Assembly (NCBI RefSeq): GCF_000300335.1
Contig: NZ_AMRM01000014.1
Location: forward strand, 62,001-126,000
DNA from: Nitratireductor pacificus pht-3B
GTDB lineage: Bacteria; Pseudomonadota; Alphaproteobacteria; Rhizobiales; Rhizobiaceae
Direction of reading: 5' to 3'
DNA: 64,000 nt
The notes under the pieces are model-generated. The model had not been told where the DNA came from, did not search any database, and saw only the letters and a program-made list of their open reading frames with translations. The position numbers and the translations under genes were made by a program. Of this stretch, positions 57,255 to 64,000 are shown piece after piece; the first letter of the stretch is position 1, and each line of letters opens with the position of its first letter.

Positions 57255-58591
57255 CGTCCCCTCTTACCCCCACGCAACTTCGATTTCTTGATCAGCCCCT
57301 CATACTGATGGGCAATCAGATGCCCCTGCATCTGTGCCACCGTATCGAGCGTGACGCTGACCACGATCAGCAGCGACGTGCCTCCGAGGTAGAAGGGAAC
57401 GCCGGTCGCCGAAATGAGGAACTCCGGCAGAAGGCAGATCAGCACCAGATAGATCGCGCCGACCACCGTGATGCGCGTCAGCACATAGTCGATATACTCG
57501 GCGGTGCGCTCGCCCGGGCGATAGCCGGGGATGAAGCCGGAATGCTTCTTCAGCTGGTCGGCCGTGTCCTTGGGGTTGAACACGATGGCCGTGTAGAAGA
57601 AGGCGAAGAACGCGATCAGCGCCGCATAGAGGATCATGAAGACCGGCTGGCCGTGGCCGACCGAGGCCAGGATGGTCGACGCCCAGGCGGGAAGCTGCGT
57701 CGTGTCCGAGAAGCCGGCAACGGTGGCGGGCAGCAGGAGCAGCGACGAGGCAAAGATCGGCGGGATGACGCCGGCGGTGTTCAGCTTGAGCGGCAGGTGC
57801 GACGTGTCGCCCTGGAACATGCGGTTGCCAACCTGGCGCTTCGGATACTGGATCAGAAGGCGGCGCTGGGCACGCTCGAAGAAGACGATCACACCGATGA
57901 CGGCCACCACCAGCACGATGATCGCCAGGATGAGACCGGTCGAAAGAGCGCCTGTGCGGCCGAGTTCCAGCGTACCGCCGATCGCGGACGGCAGGCCGGC
58001 GACGATGCCCGCGAAGATGATCAGCGAAATGCCGTTGCCGATGCCACGCGCGGTGATCTGCTCGCCGAGCCACATCAGGAACATGGTGCCGCCCACGAGC
58101 GTGATGACCGCGGAAATGCGGAAGAACCAGCCCGGGTCGGCCACGATGTTGGCGCCACCTTCCAGCCCGACGGCGATGCCGTAGGCCTGGACAGTCGCCA
58201 GAATGACCGTGCCGTAGCGCGTATACTGGTTGATGATCTTGCGCCCCTGCTCGCCTTCCTTCTTGAGCTGCTCAAGCGAAGGAACGACCGAGGTCATCAG
58301 CTGCATGATGATGGAGGCAGAGATGTAGGGCATGATGCCGAGGGCGAAGATCGCCATGCGCTCGACGGCGCCGCCGGCAAACATGTTGAACATGCCCAGC
58401 ACGCCGCCGGACTGCTGTTCGAAAGCCTGGGCAAAGGCATCGGGATTGATTCCCGGCATCGGGATATAGGTGCCGAGGCGGTAGACGAGCAAAGCGCCGA
58501 GCGTGAACCAGATGCGCTTCTTGAGATCCTCCGCCTTCGCGAAGGCCGCGAAATTGAGGTTTGACGCAAGCTGTTCCGCTGCCGATGCCAT
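57251..58591 (-). CDS. secY: Protein translocase subunit SecY
   Basis: 446 residues, ten membrane helices. Plug and pore landmarks: [74 protein letters not shown], and the C-terminal [27 protein letters not shown]. It forms the SecYEG channel with SecG (27.8 kb) and SecE (not here). Preceded by rplO with a 134-bp spacer. Confidence 0.99.
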   Translation of the reverse strand: MASAAEQLASNLNFAAFAKAEDLKKRIWFTLGALLVYRLGTYIPMPGINPDAFAQAFEQQSGGVLGMFNMFAGGAVERMAIFALGIMPYISASIIMQLMTSVVPSLEQLKKEGEQGRKIINQYTRYGTVILATVQAYGIAVGLEGGANIVADPGWFFRISAVITLVGGTMFLMWLGEQITARGIGNGISLIIFAGIVAGLPSAIGGTLELGRTGALSTGLILAIIVLVVAVIGVIVFFERAQRRLLIQYPKRQVGNRMFQGDTSHLPLKLNTAGVIPPIFASSLLLLPATVAGFSDTTQLPAWASTILASVGHGQPVFMILYAALIAFFAFFYTAIVFNPKDTADQLKKHSGFIPGYRPGERTAEYIDYVLTRITVVGAIYLVLICLLPEFLISATGVPFYLGGTSLLIVVSVTLDTVAQMQGHLIAHQYEGLIKKSKLRGGKRGR

Positions 58592-58725
58592 GAAGAATTC
58601 TCCGCTTCGTCACACGCCTGAGTGTCCGTTCCCGGAGACCGGCGGATATTGCCGAAATCCCGAGATAGGTTGCGGCGGACAAGGATGCAAGCGGCAACCG
58701 GAGGGCTGCCGCTTGCTGCGCAACT

Positions 58726-59202
58726 TTATTCGGCTGAAGCCGCGGCTTCGGCGAGCTTGATCGTGCCGCCGGCCTTCTCGACCTTGGCGATCGCGGCCTT
58801 CGAGGCGCCGGCGATCTCGAGCGTCACCTTGGCCTTCAGTTCGCCGTCGCTCAGAAGGCGGACGCCGTCTTTGGCGCGGCGGATGACGCCGGCGGCGATC
58901 AGCGCCGCCGTGTCGATGACCTTCTTCTCGTCGAGCTTCTTCGCGTCGATGGCCGTCTGCAGGCGGGCGATCGAGACTTCGTTGTAGTCGTTGGCGAAGA
59001 TGTTCGTGAAGCCGCGCTTGGGCAGGCGCCGGTAGAGCGGCATCTGACCGCCCTCGAAGCCCTTGATCGCCACGCCGGAGCGCGACTTCTGGCCCTTCAC
59101 GCCCCGTCCACCGGTCTTGCCGGAGCCAGAGCCGATGCCGCGACCAACGCGCTTGCGCGACTTGGTCGCGCCTTCCTTGTCGCTGATTTCGTTCAGTTTC
59201 AT
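58726..59202 (-). CDS. rplO: 50S ribosomal protein L15
   Basis: 158 residues: [41 protein letters not shown] at the start and [18 protein letters not shown]. 11 bp after rpmD. Assembles into the 50S subunit. Confidence 0.98.
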   Translation of the reverse strand: MKLNEISDKEGATKSRKRVGRGIGSGSGKTGGRGVKGQKSRSGVAIKGFEGGQMPLYRRLPKRGFTNIFANDYNEVSIARLQTAIDAKKLDEKKVIDTAALIAAGVIRRAKDGVRLLSDGELKAKVTLEIAGASKAAIAKVEKAGGTIKLAEAAASAE

Positions 59203-59213
59203 CGTGTCTCTCC

Positions 59214-59414
59214 TCAGGCCTCGTCCACGACGCGGACCAGGTGCTGCACGGTCGCGATCATGCCGCGCACGGAGGGGGTGTCCTCCAGCGTCGAGCGGCG
59301 GTGCAGCTTGTTCAAACCAAGACCCACGAGCGTCTGGCGCTGGTAGGCCGGGCGGCGAATGGGGCTACCGATCTGTTCGACGGTGACCGTCTTGCCCTTC
59401 TTCTTCTCTGCCAT
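59214..59414 (-). CDS. rpmD: 50S ribosomal protein L30
   Basis: 66 residues from ATG 59414 ([27 protein letters not shown]); two further in-frame ATGs upstream (59423 and 59432) are weaker choices. [25 protein letters not shown] and [11 protein letters not shown] match L30. Positioned between rpsE and rplO as in all spc operons. Confidence 0.96.
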   Translation of the reverse strand: MAEKKKGKTVTVEQIGSPIRRPAYQRQTLVGLGLNKLHRRSTLEDTPSVRGMIATVQHLVRVVDEA

Positions 59415-59493
59415 CTTCGTCATTCCTTGCAAACGGGGCGACCGTCACCCGCTCTGGAAGCGAGCGAGCGGGCGGGCCAGCCAGCCAATGAAC

Positions 59494-60051
59494 TTATTCC
59501 TCGGCGCCTGCGGCGGCACCGCGGCGCGCCTGCAGCGTGGAATATTTAATGCCGCGCTGGGCAGCAACGTCCTTCGGATGCAACTGACGCTTCAGGGCGT
59601 CGAAGGTGGCCCGCACCATGTTGTAGGGGTTGGAGGAGCCGAGCGACTTCGCAACCACATCCTGCATGCCGAGCGTCTCGAAGACCGCGCGCATCGGACC
59701 GCCGGCGATGATGCCGGTACCGGGCTTGGCAGCGCGCAGCAGGACACGGCCTGCGCCATGACGGCCGGCAATGTCGTGATGCAGCGTGCGGCCGCCGCGC
59801 AGCGGCACGAAGATCATGTCGCGCTTGGCGCTCTCGGTCGCCTTGCGGATGGCCTCCGGCACTTCGCGTGCCTTGCCGTGACCGAAGCCGACACGGCCCT
59901 TCTGGTCGCCGACGACGACGAGCGCGGCAAAGCCGAAACGACGGCCGCCCTTCACCACCTTGGCAACGCGGTTGATATGAACCAGCTTGTCGACGAACTC
60001 GCTGTCGCGCTCTTCGCGATCGCGACGATCGTCCCTACGTCCTTGTGCCAT
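59494..60051 (-). CDS. rpsE: 30S ribosomal protein S5
   Basis: 185 residues. Begins after a short basic stretch, [34 protein letters not shown], followed by [29 protein letters not shown] and the C-terminal dsRBD-like [26 protein letters not shown]. The gap to rplR is 88 bp. Confidence 0.98.
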   Translation of the reverse strand: MAQGRRDDRRDREERDSEFVDKLVHINRVAKVVKGGRRFGFAALVVVGDQKGRVGFGHGKAREVPEAIRKATESAKRDMIFVPLRGGRTLHHDIAGRHGAGRVLLRAAKPGTGIIAGGPMRAVFETLGMQDVVAKSLGSSNPYNMVRATFDALKRQLHPKDVAAQRGIKYSTLQARRGAAAGAEE

Positions 60052-60139
60052 AACCCTTTTCCTTGTTCTTTTCCGGAAGCACGGGGTTGATAAGAATCAT
60101 TCGGGCGCGTGTGTGCCTCAATGGCCGCGCCCGAATGGG

Positions 60140-60499
60140 TTAGAACTTCAGGCCACCCTCGCGGGCGGCGTCGGCCAGCGCCTTGATGCGGCCGTGGTAG
60201 AGATACGGGCCGCGGTCGAAGACCACTTCCGATACCCCTGCCTTCTTGGCACGCTCGGCGACCAGCTTGCCGACAGCTGCCGCGGCAGCGGCGTCGGCGC
60301 CGGTCTTGAGCGATCCCTTGAGATCCTTCTCCAGGGTCGAGGCGGCCGCGAGCGTGTGGCCGCGGGCGTCGTCGATGACCTGGACATAGATGTTCTTCGA
60401 GGAACGGTAGACCGAAAGGCGCGGCTGGCCATTGGAGACCGCCTTGATCTTCCGGCGAACACGTCCCGCGCGCCGCTTGACGGAGACTTTCGAGACCAT
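60140..60499 (-). CDS. rplR: 50S ribosomal protein L18
   Basis: 119 residues: [83 protein letters not shown]. It binds 5S rRNA. 11 bp downstream of rplF. Confidence 0.99.
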   Translation of the reverse strand: MVSKVSVKRRAGRVRRKIKAVSNGQPRLSVYRSSKNIYVQVIDDARGHTLAAASTLEKDLKGSLKTGADAAAAAAVGKLVAERAKKAGVSEVVFDRGPYLYHGRIKALADAAREGGLKF

Positions 60500-60510
60500 G
60501 GTTTGCGTTC

Positions 60511-61044
60511 CTACTTCTTCTTGCCTTCTTTACGGACGATCGTCTCGTCCGCGTATTTCACGCCCTTGCCCTTGTAAGGCTCGGGTCCGCGCTTCTTGCG
60601 GATCTCGGCGGCGACCTGACCGACAACCTGCTTGTCGATGCCGCTGACGACGATCTCGGTCGGCTTCGGCACGGTGATCGTGATGCCTTCCGGCGTCTCG
60701 TAGATCACTTCGTGGCTGTAGCCAAGCGAAAGCTGCAGGTTCTTGCCCTGCATCGCCGCGCGGTAGCCGACGCCGTTGATTTCCAGGCGACGCTCGAAAC
60801 CGTCCTTCACCCCCTGCAGGATGTTGGAGATCTGGGTGCGCGACATGCCCCATTTGGAGCGCGCGTCCTTCGACTGGTCGCGCGGATCGACCGAAACGGC
60901 GCCGTCGTCGAGCTTCACCAGGACTTCGTCGTTGACGACGAACGTCAGCTCGCCCTTCGGCCCCTTGGCCGTGACGGTCTGACCGTCGACTTGCGCCGTG
61001 ACGCCCTGCGGCACCGGAACCGGCTTTTTGCCAATGCGAGACAT
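60511..61044 (-). CDS. rplF: 50S ribosomal protein L6
   Basis: 177 residues from ATG 61044 ([19 protein letters not shown]); an upstream in-frame extension was rejected. The C-terminal motif [35 protein letters not shown] is the L6 signature. 37 bp after rpsH. Confidence 0.98.
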   Translation of the reverse strand: MSRIGKKPVPVPQGVTAQVDGQTVTAKGPKGELTFVVNDEVLVKLDDGAVSVDPRDQSKDARSKWGMSRTQISNILQGVKDGFERRLEINGVGYRAAMQGKNLQLSLGYSHEVIYETPEGITITVPKPTEIVVSGIDKQVVGQVAAEIRKKRGPEPYKGKGVKYADETIVRKEGKKK

Positions 61045-61081
61045 TTGTCTGCCCTCGTTCTCTGCGGTTAGCCCTGCCGGA

Positions 61082-61480
61082 TCAGAAGATCTGGCAGAGC
61101 ACCTCGCCACCCACATTCTGTTCGCGTGCTTCGTGATCGGCCATCACGCCCTTCGGCGTCGAGAGAATGGCAATCCCGAGGCCGTTGGCGACCTGTGGAA
61201 TGGATTTCACCGAAACATAGACCCGGCGGCCGGGCTTCGAAACACGGGCGATCTCGCGGATCACGGATCCGGCCTCGCCGTACTTCAGCTCAATCTCGAT
61301 CTCCGACTTGCCATTGTCGTAATCGACCTGGCTGTAGTCGCGGATGTAGCCTTCCGCCTTGAGCACATCGAGAACGCGGGCGCGCAGGCGCGAAGCCGGC
61401 GTCGACACCTTGGTCTTGTTGCGGCCGATGGCGTTGCGGATGCGGGTCAGCATATCGCCGAGAGGATCATTCACGGACAT
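61082..61480 (-). CDS. rpsH: 30S ribosomal protein S8
   Basis: 132 residues: [87 protein letters not shown]8 can repress its own operon in E. coli; no such target was examined here. 12 bp after rpsN. Confidence 0.99.
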   Translation of the reverse strand: MSVNDPLGDMLTRIRNAIGRNKTKVSTPASRLRARVLDVLKAEGYIRDYSQVDYDNGKSEIEIELKYGEAGSVIREIARVSKPGRRVYVSVKSIPQVANGLGIAILSTPKGVMADHEAREQNVGGEVLCQIF

Positions 61481-61492
61481 CGTCTCTACCCC

Positions 61493-61798
61493 TTACCAGC
61501 TCGACTTGACCAGGCCCGGAACCAGGCCCTTGTTGCCCAGTTCGCGCAGCGCGATACGCGACATTTTCAGCTTGCGATAGAAGGCGCGCGGGCGCCCCGT
61601 CACATCGCAGCGGTTGCGGATGCGCGTCTTCGACGAATTGCGCGGCAGGGCGGCAAGCTTGAGCTGCGCCTGGAAACGCTCTTCGATCGGCTTCGACTGA
61701 TCCTTGATGATCGCCTTCAACTCCGCGCGCTTGGCGGCGTAGCGATCGACCAGCTTGCGCCGAGCCTTGTTCTTTTCGACTGCGCTGACTTTAGCCAT
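61493..61798 (-). CDS. rpsN: 30S ribosomal protein S14
   Basis: 101 residues, the long zinc-free form: only one cysteine ([10 protein letters not shown]) is present, so there is no CxxC zinc knuckle. [14 protein letters not shown] and [11 protein letters not shown] are conserved landmarks. It sits between rplE and rpsH. Confidence 0.98.
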   Translation of the reverse strand: MAKVSAVEKNKARRKLVDRYAAKRAELKAIIKDQSKPIEERFQAQLKLAALPRNSSKTRIRNRCDVTGRPRAFYRKLKMSRIALRELGNKGLVPGLVKSSW

Positions 61799-61825
61799 TT
61801 AAAGTGTCCTTCTTCTCGCCTGCCG

Positions 61826-62383
61826 TTACTGCCGGAACGGGAAGTTGAGGGCCTTCAGAAGGGCCCGCGCTTCGTCGTCCGTCTTGGCGGTCGTGCAAAC
61901 GATGATGTCCATTCCCCAAATCTGATCGACCTGATCGTAGTTGATCTCGGGAAAAACGATGTGCTCCTTGATGCCCATGGCGAAGTTGCCGCGGCCATCG
62001 AAGCTTTTCGGGTTGAGGCCGCGGAAGTCGCGGACGCGCGGCAGGGCGATGTTCACCAGCCGGTCCACGAACTCGTACATGCGGTCCTTGCGGAGCGTCA
62101 CCTTCGTGCCGATCGGCATGCCCTCGCGAACCTTGAAGCCGGCAATCGACTTCGAGGCGTGGGTGATGACCGGCTTCTGGCCGGCGATCAGCGCCAGATG
62201 CTCGGCGGCGGCCGCCGGCTTCTTGGAATCGCCCGTCGCTTCGCCGACGCCCATGTTGATGACGACCTTCTCGAGGCGCGGCACCTGCATCTCGTTCTCG
62301 TACTTGAACGTATCGAGGAGCTCCTTGCGGATCACCTCCTCGTACTTCGCCTTCCAGCGGGGCTGGTACTGAGCTTTAGCCAT
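61826..62383 (-). CDS. rplE: 50S ribosomal protein L5
   Basis: 185 residues: [75 protein letters not shown] and [20 protein letters not shown]. It binds 5S rRNA and tRNA. The start overlaps rplX by 8 bp. Confidence 0.99.
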   Translation of the reverse strand: MAKAQYQPRWKAKYEEVIRKELLDTFKYENEMQVPRLEKVVINMGVGEATGDSKKPAAAAEHLALIAGQKPVITHASKSIAGFKVREGMPIGTKVTLRKDRMYEFVDRLVNIALPRVRDFRGLNPKSFDGRGNFAMGIKEHIVFPEINYDQVDQIWGMDIIVCTTAKTDDEARALLKALNFPFRQ

Positions 62384-62690
62384 CGATCGTTTCTCCAGAG
62401 CGCTTCGCCACGCGCACCTTCTTGCCGTCCTTCTGGACCTGGAAGCCGACGCGGGTCGGCTTGCCGTCCTTCGGGTCGGCCACGGCCAGATTCGACAGGT
62501 GAATCGGCGCTTCCATGGAAATGATGCCGCCCTCGGTCTGGGCGGACTGCTTCTGGTGGCGGCGCACCAGGTTGACGCCGCGGACGACCGCCTTGTCTTC
62601 CTTCGGCATGACCTTGACCACCTCGCCGGAACGGCCCTTGTCCTTGCCGGTCAGCACGACGACCTTGTCGCCTTTTCTAATCTTCTGCAT
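62376..62690 (-). CDS. rplX: 50S ribosomal protein L24
   Basis: 104 residues: [42 protein letters not shown], a KOW-motif protein, and a C-terminus ending [11 protein letters not shown]. 12 bp after rplN. Confidence 0.99.
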   Translation of the reverse strand: MQKIRKGDKVVVLTGKDKGRSGEVVKVMPKEDKAVVRGVNLVRRHQKQSAQTEGGIISMEAPIHLSNLAVADPKDGKPTRVGFQVQKDGKKVRVAKRSGETIDG

Positions 62691-62702
62691 ATCCCCGGCC
62701 TC

Positions 62703-63071
62703 CTAGAGCACTTCCGGCGCGAGCGAAATGATCTTCATGTGGTTCTTGGCGCGCAGCTCGCGCGGAACCGGCCCGAAGATGCGCGTACCGACGGGCTCTT
62801 TCTTGTTGTCGACCAGAACGGCAGCGTTCTTGTCGAAACGGATGACGCTGCCGTCGGCGCGGCGGATATCCTTCGCCGTGCGCACGACAACCGCCTTCAT
62901 CACATCGCCCTTCTTGACGCGGCCGCGCGGGATCGCCTCTTTCACGGAGACGACGATGATGTCGCCCACGGAGGCATATTTCCGCTTCGAACCGCCAAGC
63001 ACCTTGATGCACATGACACGACGGGCGCCGGAATTATCCGCCACATCGAGGTTTGTTTGCATCTGAATCAT
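62703..63071 (-). CDS. rplN: 50S ribosomal protein L14
   Basis: 122 residues: [46 protein letters not shown], then [28 protein letters not shown]. All family landmarks are present at the usual length. 66 bp after rpsQ. Confidence 0.99.
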   Translation of the reverse strand: MIQMQTNLDVADNSGARRVMCIKVLGGSKRKYASVGDIIVVSVKEAIPRGRVKKGDVMKAVVVRTAKDIRRADGSVIRFDKNAAVLVDNKKEPVGTRIFGPVPRELRAKNHMKIISLAPEVL

Positions 63072-63137
63072 GACTGGCCGCCTTCTCGTTCAATGGAAAG
63101 CGGCTCAGACGTCCCGCTTCCCGGCATGTTCAATCTT

Positions 63138-63380
63138 TTACTGCGCCTGGGCGTCGGTGATGACGACCCAGTTCTTGTCCTTCGAAATCGGCCGGGTCTC
63201 CTGGATCATGACCACGTCGCCGACCTTGCACGCATTCGCTTCGTCATGCGCCTTGTACTTCTTGGACATACGCACGACTTTTTTCATCATCGGATGGGTG
63301 AAGCGACGCTCGACACGGACGACAACGGTCTTGTCGTTCTTGTCGCTCACCACCGTGCCCTGCAAAACGCGCTTTGGCAT
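63138..63380 (-). CDS. rpsQ: 30S ribosomal protein S17
   Basis: 80 residues: [47 protein letters not shown] and [18 protein letters not shown], standard S17. 11 bp after rpmC. Confidence 0.99.
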   Translation of the reverse strand: MPKRVLQGTVVSDKNDKTVVVRVERRFTHPMMKKVVRMSKKYKAHDEANACKVGDVVMIQETRPISKDKNWVVITDAQAQ

Positions 63381-63391
63381 GTTCGCTGTCC

Positions 63392-63592
63392 TCAGGCCTT
63401 GCTACCGGCCGACTTCTCGGCCGCGATTGTCTTGATGCGCGCAATATCCCTACGGATTTCTTTCACGCGCGCGGTTTTCTCGAGCTGTCCCGTCGCTTTT
63501 TGGAAGCGCAGGTTGAACTGCTCTTTCTTCAGTTTGGCCAGCTCGTCGTTGAGCTGGTCCGGCGTCATCGCCCTGACATCAACGGCCTTCAT
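63392..63592 (-). CDS. rpmC: 50S ribosomal protein L29
   Basis: 66 residues: [55 protein letters not shown], the two-helix L29 pattern. It lies near the exit tunnel in the 50S subunit. 14 bp after rplP. Confidence 0.98.
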   Translation of the reverse strand: MKAVDVRAMTPDQLNDELAKLKKEQFNLRFQKATGQLEKTARVKEIRRDIARIKTIAAEKSAGSKA

Positions 63593-63606
63593 CGCGTCCG
63601 CCTTTC

Positions 63607-64000
63607 CTACTCTGCAATACGCTGCACGAAGCGCGTCTTGATCGGCAGCTTGGCAGCGCCGAGACGCAGGGCCTCGCGCGCCACGTCAACGGCGACGCCG
63701 TCGATCTCGATCATCACGCGGCCCGGCTTGACGCGGCAGGCCCAGTAATCGACCGACCCCTTGCCCTTACCCATGCGGACTTCGGTCGGCTTCGAGGTGA
63801 CCGGCACATCCGGGAAGATGCGGATCCACACGCGGCCCTGACGCTTCATCTGACGCGTGATGGCGCGGCGCGCGGCTTCGATCTGACGGGCGGTGACCCG
63901 TTCCGGCTCCAGCGCCTTCAGGCCGTAAGAGCCGAAATTCAGTTCCGTGCCGCCTTTCGCCAGGCCGTGGATGCGGCCCTTGAACTGCTTGCGGAACTTT
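63607..64000 (-). CDS. rplP: 50S ribosomal protein L16, 5' end outside window
   Basis: 131 codons remain before the right edge; the first visible residues [27 protein letters not shown] align with L16 proteins that begin MLQPKRTKFRKQ, so only about seven codons are missing. [41 protein letters not shown] follows. An internal ATG at 63849 is not the start. The rest of the S10 operon must lie to the right. Confidence 0.97.
   Translation of the reverse strand, partial: KFRKQFKGRIHGLAKGGTELNFGSYGLKALEPERVTARQIEAARRAITRQMKRQGRVWIRIFPDVPVTSKPTEVRMGKGKGSVDYWACRVKPGRVMIEIDGVAVDVAREALRLGAAKLPIKTRFVQRIAE

Overview
The window is high-GC chromosomal DNA from an alphaproteobacterium of the order Hyphomicrobiales (Rhizobiales), most like the Phyllobacteriaceae/Mesorhizobium group. 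The evidence is gene order and content: nifR3(dusB)-ntrB-ntrC with ntrY-ntrX-trkA, fused ispDF, a pdhA-pdhB-pdhC-lpd-lipA block in which E1 beta carries a lipoyl domain, eno-kdsA-pyrG-secG-tpiA-ppiD-trpD-trpC-moaC-moeA, nnr-glnB-glnA, and the S10/spc/alpha ribosomal operon without rpsD. The species cannot be named from the sequence alone. No tRNA, rRNA, insertion sequence, prophage or CRISPR array was seen. Almost everything is housekeeping.

Layout. 1-10.6 kb: nitrogen-regulation locus on the minus strand (D-amino-acid aminotransferase, trkA, ntrX, ntrY, ntrC, ntrB, dusB), interrupted by a plus-strand lipoprotein cell-wall hydrolase. 10.7-12.4 kb: ispDF and cinA. 12.7-21.0 kb: COQ10-like protein, lipA, lpd, pdhCBA and small membrane/stress genes. 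21.2-29.4 kb: ftsB-like gene, eno, kdsA, a VOC protein, an EEP nuclease, pyrG, secG, tpiA. 29.6-35.0 kb: ppiD, trpDC, moaC, moeA. 35.3-40.4 kb: ssb and uvrA, divergent, plus a DUF72 gene. 40.8-45.1 kb: nnr, glnB, glnA and an unknown gene. 45.2-47.7 kb: two-subunit sodium:solute symporter operon and a small membrane protein. 47.9-53.8 kb: ATP12 chaperone, EamA transporter, RluA, CrcB, RarA, DegP/Q protease. 54.0-64.0 kb: rplQ back to rplP, the ribosomal super-operon, running off the right edge.

How parts connect. Two sensor kinase/regulator pairs (NtrBC, NtrYX) lie at the left; one plausible target, glnBA, lies 33 kb away behind two tandem sigma-54-type promoter sequences. ssb and uvrA each have a GTTC-N7-GTTC box, the alphaproteobacterial LexA operator form, although lexA, which I expect after moeA in relatives, is not there. 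LipA, PdhB, PdhC and Lpd together make and use lipoylated pyruvate dehydrogenase.

The least explained DNA is the 0.93-kb gap between ssb and uvrA. It holds the two LexA boxes and, on the minus strand, a promoter-like sequence, about 440 nt of sequence rich in short hairpins, and an intrinsic terminator: a candidate unassigned small RNA. Several families of dispersed palindromic repeats are present, and each of the six convergent gene pairs has an inverted repeat, hairpin or terminator in its 3' gap. Antisense open frames over real genes are common because of the GC content and were left out.
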